Assembly (NCBI RefSeq): GCF_028769735.1
Contig: NC_088171.1
Location: 63,106,216 to 63,170,215, forward strand
Length of the DNA: 64,000 bases
Reading direction: 5' to 3'
Source: Zonotrichia leucophrys gambelii
Lineage: Eukaryota; Chordata; Aves; Passeriformes; Passerellidae
Position numbers and translations under genes: made by a program. The notes beneath the pieces are model-generated. The model was not told where the DNA came from. It saw only the letters and a list, made by a program, of their open reading frames with translations, and did not search any database. Shown piece by piece: positions 9,857-21,069 of this stretch (position 1 is the first letter of the stretch; the number at the start of each line of letters is the position of its first letter).

Positions 9857-10059
9857 AATTTATTTTCAAAATTTATTTTATAAATATCATTATATGCCTT
9901 GTAATGAGTAAAGGGTAGGCAATTAGAGATCTAAAATTATAACTGAGAAAAAGAAAGAATTTACTTTGAAAAAACTCTGAATATACTAAGAAAACCAATC
10001 AACCAAAAAGAGATAAAATGTTTTTTTTAATCAAATCTTGCTTTTAAAACTTCTAGTTC

Positions 10060-10082
10060 AAAAAAAAAAAAAAAAAAAAAAA
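10060..10082. repeat. Poly(A) tract, 23 bases
   Basis: Uninterrupted A homopolymer. No retroposed gene was recognised to its left. Confidence 0.95.
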
Positions 10083-13000
10083 GCAAGCCCTTGAAAGAAC
10101 TATACCCCTACATAATCACAGGAGATAACTCTTACTGGGAATTTTTCCAAATATAAATAGATGAAAGATAAAACCCATTTGATACTCATTTAGCATGATT
10201 TCCTGAATAATATGGACTATGGAATTTAACCAGTATTAACCAGTATTTAGTAACTACTGATCTGTACTACCAGTAAGAAACAAAGAACAATTGTGTCTTT
10301 TACTATCACAGACTAGGGCACTGCTATGAGAAGAAATATAATGTCATTAAAATATGCTTTATAAGAAATCTAGCAAAAAGAGTCAGACAGATTAAGTAAT
10401 AAAATATATATAATCACTTTAATATGAAAAGGATGTGCCTGGCTGCCTTATCTGTCATTGTCCTTAATTAGGTAGGAAATGGGGCTCTTCAGTGAGTTCT
10501 CTGCCAACTTCCCCTCAACTTACAGCATGACACTATGGAGCCAGAAGTATTTAAAGTACGTGTATTAGTCTTTTTCTATTCCTAATATTACTTGAACTGA
10601 CTTGTTTGAGTTGAGGCTTGCTCTGTCATGAGCAGTTTATCTGTGCAGTCATGAGTACTGCAAATGGAATTGTCCACATAAATAAAGGCTGCAGGACTGG
10701 GCTTGAAGTCAGGGAGATTCAGGCTAGTGCAGAGGTTTGCCCTGGAGAAGTCTTTGCAGCAGACTTTATGATGACAATTTCTGGGAATGCTGCTTTGAGG
10801 TTTTATGTGCTGAAAGTCTTGTGCATGTTTAGAATACATTATGAGCAATCATAACTTTCAGCATCAGAAATCCTTTGTGAAAGACATTTGTTGTAATAGT
10901 TTAGCTTTTCTTATTTAGTCTTTCATAATATGGAACCCTTGCTTGGTTCCTAACAGTCCTTTAGACCGAGTGGAGCAATACCACACTTCCCTTTTGGCAT
11001 GTGCAGTTGCTCAGTAACCAACAAGCTGGGGCAAGACCCACTTTGGACCAGCTTCAGTGCAGACCTTACACCTGAACAAGTCTTGCAGATCCTACAGAGG
11101 AGGTTTTTAGTCTTAGCCAACAGCTTAGAAAAGGTGTGGTTTTTACACTGTAGTAGAGATTACACTGTGGGTTCTAGTCCCAAGAAGACTGTGTGAAAAG
11201 ATTTCTAAGGCTGGAGGGTAGTTAGCCACTTTTCGTTTCATTTTGCAATGATTGCTGCCTTTTAAAGACCAAGTGAAAAGGGCACCATTTCTTCCCTAGT
11301 ATGGCAAAGTGAAATTGAAGTTACCTCAGGCCCACAATTAGAGCTTTTTGTAATTTATTTTGTGATGTTCATAAAGCTGTTTAGTACTTGGATTATATTA
11401 TCACTAAAATGCAGCTGATACTATATTTCACATATTTCCACCGTGTCACTGTTACTGAGATAAAAAAAAAAATCAAACCCGAACCACTTAGAAAAGTGTA
11501 CCTTGAAGGCAGAAGTAAATCTTGTCTTTCTTGTATCTCTCTCTCTGGATAAATAAAAGCCATGCAACTGAATTATTATCAGACATCTATATCAAGCCAT
11601 GGTCTTTCACCCTTTTGTTTGACTTGACTTAAACCTTAAGTCAGTGTTCTTAATGATAAGGCTAAAATTTTGATTTCTGAATTTCAATCACATTGTTCCT
11701 ATTTGTGACTTCTGCACAACCCTTAGCCATTATTCCCAGTGGGTTTAGTCTGTTCCTAAACTGTATTTCTCATTAGCTGTTGTTCACTCACACTGTGGTG
11801 TATATGTGTGTCCTCACCACTTTGATTTCAGAAGAAAGGTTAATTCCCCCAGAGGTTCTGTCCATGTTTAGGTTGTGCTGTGTTGCTTTTCTAAAACAGC
11901 CTTTCATCTTTGCTGTCAGATTAAAGGGAGGAAACCTCAGATCACAATATGAATTGTGGGAAAGGACCTAAGTCATTCAGGGAATGCCTCTGGGAGACAG
12001 GCAATGCAAGCTTTATTACAGGAGAGAAGAGGGACTGTACAATTAAAACTGTGTGTGGACTAACATTTTTAGGAATCCTTCTACCCCAGCTCCTCATGTG
12101 CAGCTCCATTTGTAATAGTGACTGTGGGAAAAATTAAATCAGAAGTCACTAACTTGCAAGTCACTGGTTTGTTGGGGATTTTTCTGTCCTCTGCAATAGC
12201 AGCAGGCTGGTCCCAGTGACCATAACACTGTATTGGATTTTGTGAGTGATTGCTATAACTGGTCTGAGTTTTCATGACAAATCAATTTCATATCCAACTG
12301 ACAAGAATCTTGGAAGCTTCCATAAACCATCTGTTCTTCAATTTATATTTTTACCTGCAAAGAGCAAGCCTTTTGTCATGTGTTAAAGAAGATAAATTTT
12401 GAAGCAACATGACAACAAAGGATCCCCAGTGCACTCTTTGATAGTCTTCAATAGACAAGTGAGAGTATGATCTGTTGCTGATAATTTTGGTGGTGGTGGT
12501 AGTTTTGAGATCATTATTTTTGTATGTTTTTAACTTTGATGGTGGTGGTAGTTTTGAAATTATTGGTTTTGGTATGTTTTCTTCAGTCTGGAGAGAACTG
12601 GGAGGAGAAATGATGGGGTGTTTTGTTTTCTAAATAAAAGATTATAAGTCTTATTAAGCACCTTAATTAGCACCTTCAGCACTTGTTTCTACCTTCTACA
12701 GGAACTGATGAAACCTGCTCAACTTAATGTGAGTCTTCTTGATGACTTCAATAGACAGCACACAGATCCAAGATCTGTGCTGAGCTGACTTCCATCTGTT
12801 TTAACAAACACAATTCCACCTCCTCTCTCAAGGCTTTGCCTCACTCAGCTTCCTTGCTTTGCTGATGTGCCTGTGTGTAGTGTTCTCCTTTCTAATCTCT
12901 TTCAAGCAAGAGCTTCTTTCCTTCTCCACACTTTATGAAGATAACACATTTGGCTAGAGTGCTTATTTGCTGGCATTGCGTAAGGAGGAATTTTGGCTTG

Positions 13001-14115
13001 GCCAGCATGGGTAACAGCTCAGCTTTCTTAGTAAGCAAGCCTGGTGGATGTACTCCTCCCTCCCCACCCTCCTCCTCCTCCCAGGGGCAGGGCCCCAGTT
13101 CCAAGTCTCTCCCATGGTAGCCAGCAAAGTTCAGCTTCTCTCTCAAAGCAGAAAGTAAACCAGCAATGGGACTAAGTGCAGAGGAGTTAACAGGAAAGCT
13201 GCTCTTTTGCTCCAAGAGGCTGCTGCCACTAATCAGGCTGTTTATAGCTTTCCCACTCACCCCCACTGAGCATAAGGCTCACCTCTGAAGACAGAGTCTG
13301 AATACTGCTGTGTGTTTGTCAGACTGCATGTAGCATCTCTTTGCTAACTGAAGAGACTTGAAGGCTACAGAATCACTTTTCCTATCTGTAGAACTAAGGC
13401 ACACACCTGCTGTTAGTAAATGGATAATAATTAGTGATGCTCTGGACGATGTTTGTGAGTCAACTCCCTGCTCACAAGTGCCCTTAATCTCAATTTGGGA
13501 CTTGCAGTCACAAGCGAACTGCATGGATGTGCTGGAGTGATGCTTGCATACCAGACATTCCTAATCATAAAGATGAAGAGGGGTGAGAGCTTTCTGGGGA
13601 GGGGGAATAATGGCAGGGTTGTCCTTTCCTTCAGTTCACTGGGGCCTGCCTACTGATTTAAATTGTAAATAACTTACAAACCAGCTGTGGCACTTTGTTT
13701 TCACATAGGCAAAGCATCTGATTTCTACTAATACATAGGAGAAAACTGAAAGAAAAGAAAAAGGGAAAAATATCTACTAATTTAACTTCAATCCCTTTTC
13801 GTAACTTAATAGTTATATTAACCACAGACAAGTGATGTCAGCTCCTTAGGGACCTTGTGATGTTACTGTTTAAGAGTACAAAACTATTTCCTTTTCTTTC
13901 CTTTTCCACTACCATAAAATATCATCACCATGATGTTTAAAGACTGTATAGAGGTACATGTCTGGTAGGGTCAGCAGGAAAGTTCCCTGCTATCATGCCA
14001 CCTAACCCAATCAAGCTCACTGTTAAAATTAGCTTAATTTAGTCCTCTGGTCTTCTGTGTAAGAAGCCTTTCCTCTGGGGGTAGAAGTCAATTCATTTCC
14101 AGCCTGAGACAGAAG

Positions 14116-14676
14116 GATTGAGGTTGGCAGGGACCTTTGGAGCCCATCTGATCCAACTTCCCTTCCCAAGCAGGGCCACCTGCCTGCACAGGACTGTGTC
14201 CAGGTTTTTGAGTATCTGTAAGGATGAAGCCTCTACAACCTCTGTGGGCAACCTGTGCCAGTAGTCAGTCACTAGTCAGTCACCTTCACAGTGAAAAAGT
14301 GTTTCCCAGTGTTCAGAGGGAACCTCTTGTGTTTCAGTGTGTGCCCATTGCCTCCTGGCCTGTCACTGGGCACCACTGAAGAGAGCCTGGCTCCCTCTTC
14401 TTTGCACCCCTCTTCAGATGTATCTATACATTGATAAGATTCCTCCCTTTGAGTCTTCTCCATGCTAAATAGCCCCAGTTGTCTCAGCCCTTCTTCTTAG
14501 GAGAGCCTGAACCATCTTTGTGGCCCTTCACTGGACTGTCTCCATTATGTCCATGTCCCTCTTGTACCGGAGAGCCCTGAACTGCACACAGCATTTCAGG
14601 TGTGGCATCACCAGTGCTGGGGTAGGATCACCTCCCTTGACCTGCTGGCAGTGCTCCTCCTAGTGCAGCACAGAAT
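14116..14676 (-). mobile_element. CR1 LINE 3' region, antisense
   Basis: Reads as the reverse complement of the CR1 3' end. In order it shows a GATTGAGGTTGGCAGGGACC start, CAGGACTGTGTCCAGG, CTCTACAACCTCTGTGGGCA, TGGGCACCACTGAAGAGAGC, TTGATAAGATTCCTCCCTTT, and finally a GATCACCTCCCTTGACCTGC box that encodes part of the RT C-terminus on the minus strand. It has scattered substitutions and indels and no intact ORF. A 10-base tandem slip (AGTCAGTCACT) occurs at about 14261-14282. Confidence 0.92.
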
Positions 14677-14809
14677 TAAAGGACTATAAAAGAGAGTTTA
14701 CTCCCATTTGTTCTCATCCTAGTGTTTTTCCTGGAACTTCAGTAGCACCATGCTTTTGACTGGCCTGAAAGAAAGCATAAACAGCCATATCCCTTCTCAG
14801 TCTTTATTT

Positions 14810-15000
14810 TGCTAGACTAAACAAACTGAACTTTTTTAGTCTGCTCTTCTTTGATAATGTTCACCATTCCACAGTTCTCCTAGTAACCCTTTAATGTGTA
14901 TGTCCTGTTTTAAATACCTCTTCCTAAATGCTGTACTGAGTTTTCCAGGTGGAATCTAAGCTATGTTTTTTTATCATATTATCTGTACCTCTTCTTTCAT
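14810..15000 (-). mobile_element. Possible older CR1/L3-like LINE fragment, antisense
   Basis: GCTAGACTAAACAAACTGAA followed by a Leu/Ser-codon-poor, pyrimidine-rich stretch and a GTACTGAGTTTTCCAGGTGG segment resembles the order seen in antisense ancient CR1-type elements. The match is weak and I could not set its ends. Confidence 0.3.
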
Positions 15001-18000
15001 TGTAGGAAATAACTGAAGTGATTACTGAACTACATAGGCTTTCATTCAGGTATTACTTGGCTGAATCCAGGATGAAGACCCACAGCCCTGCTCTCCCTGT
15101 TATAAACAAATTTAGGAATGTATTTGAGTTGGGGGTGGAGAGTTCCCTGAAGTAAAAAAGGGATGGCATGCAGATAATTAATATCAATAGGACCAAAAAT
15201 ATAAATAAAGCCACTATTTCTTTCCTGGATAACTAAGGAATGTGATCTACATAGAACACAACTAGCTGTCAGAGAATGACACAAGTGTTGCTCATATCTG
15301 AGGTTATAATTGCAGGGATGTTAAATTTCCTATCATAACCAAATCCCTCCCAAGACGACATTAAGGTTCAGTTTGGATTCAGTAAAAGCTTTAGTCACAC
15401 TTTTGTAGTATAGGGAAATGTATCTGAGCAATGTAAAAAATTTTCTTTACTTCTCATCAGTTTCCTTGCTACCTTTCCCCGCTTTTTTACTTCCCATCAG
15501 TTTCTTTGTATAGCTGCATTACTCTGCTTCTAAGCTAATTTATTTCTATTAATAGGACTTCTCATCTGTAGGTAGTAATGACCATTAAAGTTCCCACAGT
15601 AATTTCAAACTATTTTTCTGTTCTAAGTGATAGGAGATGGGGAACAGAGCTCCCTGCCCCCTCTTCTTCAGTGAGTGGAGCAAAGAGATTGTCCTCTGCA
15701 AAATGGTCATGGAGTTAAATGTAGCTGAAATTGAGCAACTCCACTTACAGGTGGGTTAGTTTCATTTACTGCACTGATCTTGGCATGAAGTTTATGAAAG
15801 CCTATTGCAATATTGCATCAGAGGTGGGGAGAAAAAATCTGATTTTTTCCGTGAAATTGCATGTGCTATTTTTCCCCCCACAGCAAGGAACGTTTCAGCT
15901 CGATGGAGATGTGACTATGCCTGTCTTGGGAACATTCATTTGTTGTAATTGTTCACCTCTGATCCCAGTGTGAGATCTACTGTGGAGCAGCCACTGTGGG
16001 CATGGAGGCAGAGCTAGGGTCTAGCAGAGGGCATCACCCCAGTGAGGTGAAACCAATCAGGTAATTCAAAACATTTGTAAATTAGCCTGAAAGCACAGAT
16101 TTAGTCTGTTCATCACAGAAAGCCAACTCTGTTCAGAGCTGAGGTAGGTTTAAACTGCAGTGCCTGTTCAAAGCTATTTACCTTATGTAGCTTTGAGCAG
16201 CACCTGTCAGGCAGGGTAATGTTTAGGTGCGTATGTTCTGCATTTGTTCTTAATGCTGGCAGTTCAAACTGCTTCATTTTTTTTCTGAGTGTCAGAAGAA
16301 CATTTGTCACTGCAGCCCCTTTCTGGGCCCAGAGTGTTGCCATAAATATGCTGGACATAGAGGACAATTTTCATGCCTCCTGCACAGCTTTAGAGACAGT
16401 CAAAACAGATCTTTGATAAGACAGAGGTGGCAACCATCCAGCCTGACTAACATCCAGCTTGAGTTTGGAGCAAGAAGGAAGTGGAAAAGCAGCTTGAAAA
16501 GTGTCCTCATACAGGTCACTGGCTAAATACCTGCCCTCACACTCTGGTAAATTCAGTGAATCTGTCCAGTAGGGTTACTTGCAAAACCTAGTGATGTGTG
16601 ACAGAAATTTGGTTCCTGGTGTGCAATAATGGGCAGACATTTGCTTCCCCAGGTGCTCTCTAAATCCATGTTATTAAACGAAAAATTCAAGTTTGCCTGC
16701 ATAACAGGACACTCATTTGTGTTCTGTCACAAATATAGTCATATTTTATCCCACCCCTCCAATATGAAATATTTCTCCCTTCCATAATGGCCATGCTTCG
16801 TTCCTATGTGCTAAATGTTATTTAAAAAACTGCATGAATTATGAGCCATTCTTCTTTTTCAACAACACAAAAAGTGAACAATTTATCAATTATTTTTGTT
16901 AAAGCTACGTTTTTTTCCTAACTTAAGTGTAATATATTAGATTATCTGTTGATTTTATAATATTTATATATTAATATTACAAATATCATATATTTTTGCT
17001 CATTTTACATCTTTCTGGCTGGATGATGCTATAATGTGTATGGGTTCAAAACAGAGGTTTTTTCTCTGTTAATTCAAATTCTAAAAAATGCTTTGTAAAA
17101 TTTTGGAAATGCAAAACTCTTATTTGGGCCAGTCTTATACAATACACTCCTTGGGTTAAATTTAGTAGTAACAACCTTCATTGTAAGCATCTCTTGGATT
17201 TCAGGTGCTGTAAAATTAAACACTTTGTTTTTCTTTTATCACTTTCAACACCAAAAGAATAGCTCTGTTTTCCATGCTCCCACTGCTGCCAGCTCCTCCT
17301 CCCCTCTGGCTCCTGTGACACAAGATGAAGTTGGATGTGCCAGTGACAGCATGCATCAGTCAGGCACAGTAAGGTATGTGCTGGGGATGCTGCTGACAAG
17401 ATGGATATTCTTGGCAGGCTCCGTGACATTTCTCCTTGCCCTTTGCTGAAGAAAGGAGGTCACTGGAACACCATCAGGGCTTCAGGCATCAACCTGGATG
17501 CACAGTATCACTCCCCCATTTCCATGTCATGAAGCAGAGCAATTGACCTTCCTGCTCAGAATATATGGGAAGACATGGGCAAATCACATCGAATCCTGTT
17601 ACCTGTGTTATGCCTTGGGAAGATGTGGAGCAACTGAAACTTGCCAGCAAACCAAAGGAAGGAGCAATGTTTTCTTTATGCTCTTTGCTGAACTGTGGAT
17701 CAATGGGCAAATAGAAATGCTCTAAGGCAAGAAAGAAGAATGAAACAGATGGAAAACAAGAAAGAGACAAAGGTTAAATCTTCGCCCTAGTAAAGCTCCA
17801 AAATTCCTGTTGACTACAGTAGTAGAGAGCCAGAAAAGAAGAGAGGGTGGAGGAAAACAGGGAGAGGAAAGGGAAATCAGGGAAGGATGGCTCCAGATGA
17901 TTTTATCCCCATTTTCCATCTGAGTTCCCCCCTCCCACCATCAGTCTCCACTTTCTCCAGCTCTCATCTTTTTTCATTGCTGAAGCAGTAAGCTGTCATT

Positions 18001-20059
18001 TCTCATCCGGTATCTCCCATCCATCCATCAGCATGTCTGGGATAGCTGGCAGCTAATTCCGATGGGTTAGCAACCCATCAGTATCCCTTGCCAGTTCCCA
18101 CGGGGCATGTAAACTGATCAAGTTAACAAATTCTGACAGGTGAGAGACATTTAGCCTCAGTTGCTACCGGTAGCAAAGAGAGATGTAAAGGGTTCCATAT
18201 GGTATTCAATGGGGAGATACAATGCCAGAAGAGAAACGTCTCATTGGCCTGAATTCACAGGTTGTTCTTTGATCTACCTAATAATCTCATGGGGCCTCTA
18301 TAACATGACCTTCTTCCTATTCTGCCCTAATGGCAAAGGGTTAGGGGAGACCAGAAATGCATTCTGCTATAAGCATTCTGCCCAGTAGGTGTGGTCAGGT
18401 CATGGTACAAATGTTGCCAAAAACCCTTTCTTGAGAGGGCAGAAATACATAGCAGAACCAAGACAACATTTTTGGCAGCTGTTTCTCAGGGTACACTGAT
18501 GTGAATTAAAGATTAAAAGTCCCCTTTCTCAACTACCTAACACTTGAATAAATCAGAATTTCACAAGAAATGAACATTGGAAAAAACTAGGTTGCATCTG
18601 CCTTTTCAAACACTATTGCACGGCTGGCTTTTTATACCTGCAAATGGTGGAATATAATTCACAAGCCTATACCAGACATTCATAAAAATGTCTTCCCAAG
18701 ACTCTTCCCACAGCCAAAATCATAGTGAATCTCATAAAGACTCCCTTTAGTTTCTCTTCAGCTAATGTAATTGTTTTTATGTAATCTTGCAATGATGTCG
18801 TTTTTCCACTAAGAGGTGGAAAATTGAGATGGGAGTATTTTCCCTTCCATCTGTTGGCTGTCTTCTCTTTCCCAGCAGTGTCCAAATTTCACAGAACAAC
18901 TCCCTTTTTGCACAGCCATTTCAGACCTCATGCCTTGTCTTGAGCCAGCGCTTACTTTGATCTGGGTTCTTACAGTCTACAGCAGCAAATAGGATGTCTC
19001 ATGTCAACATCACTCCTTTTCTTTACTCATTGTTGGGCCACATGCTTATGATGCATTTCATAATGAACTTCATTCCTTATGCCTGCTTCTACAGGCAAGA
19101 AGTCCATGTGCACCAGCTACTCCTGCTAACATTCTCCAGATGCCCGGCTCTATTTGGTAACCTTTGTCTTCTGCTGTGCTAAGTGCATGTCTCATTTCCT
19201 TTCAGCATTCCTGTGAGTTGTGACCATTTGGGACAGCCAGGCCTCCTCCAGAAACAGTCCTCTCAGTGGCTTTGCAGCACACCTTCTGCTTGGTGTGCTG
19301 GCAGCTGGGAAGGGGTTGATCTTCTAAGCCTCCCTCCATTGTTTCCACTGCTATTTGAAAGGTCTGCTCTTTCTCAGCGCAGCTATCTATTCATTACTGG
19401 TTGTTTAGCCCGTTCTCCCAACAGTGGTTTAGCCCCAGAGTAGACAGAGTAATCCCATTTGGTTTGAGCCTGTCTTCCATAAAGAAAATGTTACACACAT
19501 CGCTGTTTTGCACTGGGATTCCTGCCAGTTAGCTGCATCGATAGTAAGGATTGATTCTTTGGAAGATATTTTACTGAAGCTAAGGAAACACTTCTGCAGA
19601 GAACAGGTTTTAACAAGACACTTTGAAAAGAGCCCTATTGCATTTTTAACTAAAAACCTTTCTTGGCTTGCCCACTGGAAGCTCAGCCATCCTCGGAGCT
19701 GTTGGTTGCTGGATAAAACACCATTGTTTGTAAGGCTTTCCCCGAATACTGAACTGGCCACCACCCTGTCCTGAGTGTTTGGGCCGGCACTCGTCAGTGG
19801 TGGCCTGTCGCTGCCTGGAAGAGCAGGACAGGTGAGTGGCCCCGGCACTTCGCAGGTTGCCCTTCATAGCCAAGGAGGTGAGGCTGGAGCCCGAGCAAGG
19901 CTCCTTCTCCATCGCCTCGACGTGCTGCACCACTTCCAGGCCTACGTTACACCCAGGTCATTCTGGCTTGTGCATGTTTTGTCAAAAGAGCATCCCCTGA
20001 CGCTATAACATTTTTTCCGGGACAGATTGCGGCTGTTCCTTTCATTGCCGCAAGAAAAC
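15001..20059. other. Intergenic NHLRC1-KIF13A, right part
   Basis: No gene recognised. Open frames such as 15731-15973, 16113-16416, 17225-17770 and 19429-19933 lie on overlapping opposite strands and have no family resemblance. A very AT-rich block lies near 16910-17000. A purine-rich run is at about 17821-17885. A good splice-donor-like sequence, ACAG|GTGAGT, occurs at 19828-19837, just before the KIF13A CpG island. Confidence 0.6.
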
Positions 20060-20386
20060 TCGATGTGAGTGGGGCAGGCCAGTGTCTCTGCGGTGGCGGC
20101 GTACACCTGCACAAGGCAGGACGGCGGCTGTCGGGCAGGGCCCGCGGGCGGATCCCGCTCCCACCGGCGCCGCCTTCCCGCGCAGCGCGCATCCCTCCGC
20201 GCCTGCTCCCTGGGCAGCAGCGGCCGGCCGAGGATGGGGCGGGGGGAGAGGGAGTCTCCCCACGCCCCCGCTCCGAAGGCGCTCGGGTGTTTCCGTCGCT
20301 CTCCGGCGCCATCGCCTTTCCCCGCCCTCTCGCCGCCTGCCTGGGCGCCCGCACTCCCGGCGGCGCGGCGAGAGGAGGCGGAGGCG

Positions 20387-20398
20387 GAAGATGGCGGT
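20387..20398 (+). promoter_or_regulatory. YY1-like element in KIF13A leader
   Basis: GGAAGATGGCGG matches the YY1 consensus (AAnATGGCGGC) at its core. In many vertebrate promoters this motif lies just downstream of the start site in this orientation, so transcription may start shortly upstream. Function is inferred. Confidence 0.5.
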
Positions 20399-20480
20399 GG
20401 GGGTTGGCAGGGAGGCGGCGGCGGCAGCGGTTCTGCGAGCGAGCCCGTCGGCAGCCAGCGCCGGCGCGGCCCGCGGCTGA
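20391..20480 (+). promoter_or_regulatory. Upstream ORF 1 in the KIF13A leader (29 codons + stop)
   Basis: The ATG at 20391 lies inside the YY1-like motif and has A at -3 and G at +4. It opens a 29-residue Ala-rich frame ending with TGA at 20478-20480, 227 bases before the main start. It would matter only if transcription starts upstream of 20391. Confidence 0.45.
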
Positions 20481-20624
20481 GCGAGGAGGCGGCTGGGGCT
20501 GCGCCGCCACCGCCCTCCCCGGCGCCGGACCCTCCTCCTCCTCTCCGCTCCTTCCCTCCCTCGCTCCCTCCCTCTGTCGCCTTCCCCGCCTGCCCCGGCC
20601 CTCCGCCCTCGCGCCCGGCCCGGC

Positions 20625-20669
20625 ATGGACGCTGGCGCTCCGCCGTGTCGCTGCCGCCGCCGGCGCTGA
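20625..20669 (+). promoter_or_regulatory. Upstream ORF 2 in the KIF13A leader (14 codons + stop)
   Basis: The ATG at 20625 has G at -3 and G at +4. It encodes MDAGAPPCRCRRRR and then TGA (20667-20669), 38 bases before the KIF13A ATG. It is close enough to affect initiation at the main start if it is in the mRNA. Confidence 0.45.
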
Positions 20670-20707
20670 GCGGGGCCGCCCGCCCGCCGCCCCCGGGAGC
20701 GGGGAAG

Positions 20708-20762
20708 ATGTCGGACACCAAGGTGAAAGTTGCCGTCAGGGTCCGGCCCATGAACAAGAGAG
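20708..20762 (+). CDS. KIF13A: KIF13A exon 1 (coding part)
   Basis: KIF13A is a kinesin-3 family, plus-end-directed microtubule motor that moves endosomal and Golgi-derived cargo such as mannose-6-phosphate receptor vesicles and recycling endosomes. This exon encodes the first 18 residues, MSDTKVKVAVRVRPMNKR, plus one base of Glu19. VKVAVRVRP is the first strand of the kinesin motor domain, and RVRP (11-14) is the conserved nucleotide-base contact motif. The ATG at 20708 has A at -3 and gives the family N-terminus. The frame is open upstream as far as 20069, but that stretch is compositional. The donor is AGAG|GTAACC at 20762/20763. The paralogue KIF13B is less likely, because exon 2 matches KIF13A better and the TPMT-NHLRC1 neighbours fit KIF13A. 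Confidence 0.95.
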
Positions 20763-20978
20763 GTAACCGGGGTCTGGGGGCATCTCGGGGCGGGGGCGGC
20801 TCCGGGGCGCGGCGTCCCCCCGCGTTCTGCCCGGGCTGGCGGAGGACGAGCCCCTCGCCCGCCGGCCCAGCCCCTCGCTCCCGGGCAGCCGGCGGGGGCC
20901 GAGCTGCAGCGGCGTGCCGGGAGAAGGGGGGTGCGCTCGCTCGCCCTGGCTACAGCCCCCCGCCGTGTCGCCTTGCAG
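20763..20978 (+). other. KIF13A: KIF13A intron 1 (216 bp, GC-rich)
   Basis: Intron with GT (20763) and CAG (20976-20978) ends and phase 1. A canonical G-quadruplex motif (20769-20796) lies six bases after the donor dinucleotide start. The intron has no in-frame stop relative to exons 1 and 2, so the exons appear fused in a simple open-frame scan. Confidence 0.9.
20769..20796 (+). other. G-quadruplex motif at the KIF13A intron 1 donor
   Basis: Four runs of at least four G (20769-20772, 20776-20780, 20787-20790, 20792-20796) have loops of 3, 6 and 1 bases on the transcript strand. More G runs follow. Confidence 0.75.
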
Positions 20979-21069
20979 AGCTGGACCTGAATACCAAGTG
21001 CATCGTGGAGATGGAAGGGAACCAGACCGTGCTTCACCCGCCGCCTTCCAACGCCAAGCAAGGAGAAAG
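20979..21069 (+). CDS. KIF13A: KIF13A exon 2
   Basis: The exon completes Glu19 and encodes residues 20-48, ending in the split codon of Arg49. The translation LDLNTKCIVEMEGNQTVLHP followed by PPSNAKQGE is nearly the same as human KIF13A, where I recall ELELNTKCVVEMEGNQTVLHP and PPSNTKQGER. It forms the next strands of the motor core before the KPPKVFAFDYCFWS segment. The acceptor is CTTGCAG at 20972-20978 and the donor is AAAG|GTAAAA at 21069/21070. Intron phases (1, then 2) agree with joining to exon 1 and to the microexon at 60623. Confidence 0.95.

Larger units (their letters stand above)
6622..14115. other. Intergenic NHLRC1-KIF13A, left part
   Basis: This is AT-rich DNA with no gene recognised. 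Open frames (for example 8007-8267, 8385-8690, 10588-10854 and 12892-13266) are short, often overlap on both strands and resemble no family. Simple repeats include (AC)10 at 7872-7891, a CTCTC run near 8460-8477, and A23 at 10060-10082. The paired 60-bp duplication (8080/9797) is listed separately. Two GGTGGTGGTAGTTTTGA segments near 12489-12530 and 12540-12581 form an imperfect 50-bp tandem pair. Confidence 0.6.

Noticed and set aside
19508..19774. 88-codon frame upstream of KIF13A with a donor-like site just after it
   Set aside because: No recognisable domain and an overlapping open frame on the other strand; kept only as a donor-like sequence in the intergenic entry.
20069..20707. In-frame N-terminal extension of KIF13A
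   Set aside because: The frame is open, but the product is low-complexity and the known family N-terminus starts at MSDTKVKV with a good context.
19942..21061. Long open frames on both strands in the KIF13A CpG island (up to 339 codons)
   Set aside because: High GC removes stop codons. The only supported coding parts are exon 1 and exon 2 of KIF13A; the apparent fusion across intron 1 is due to that intron lacking stops.
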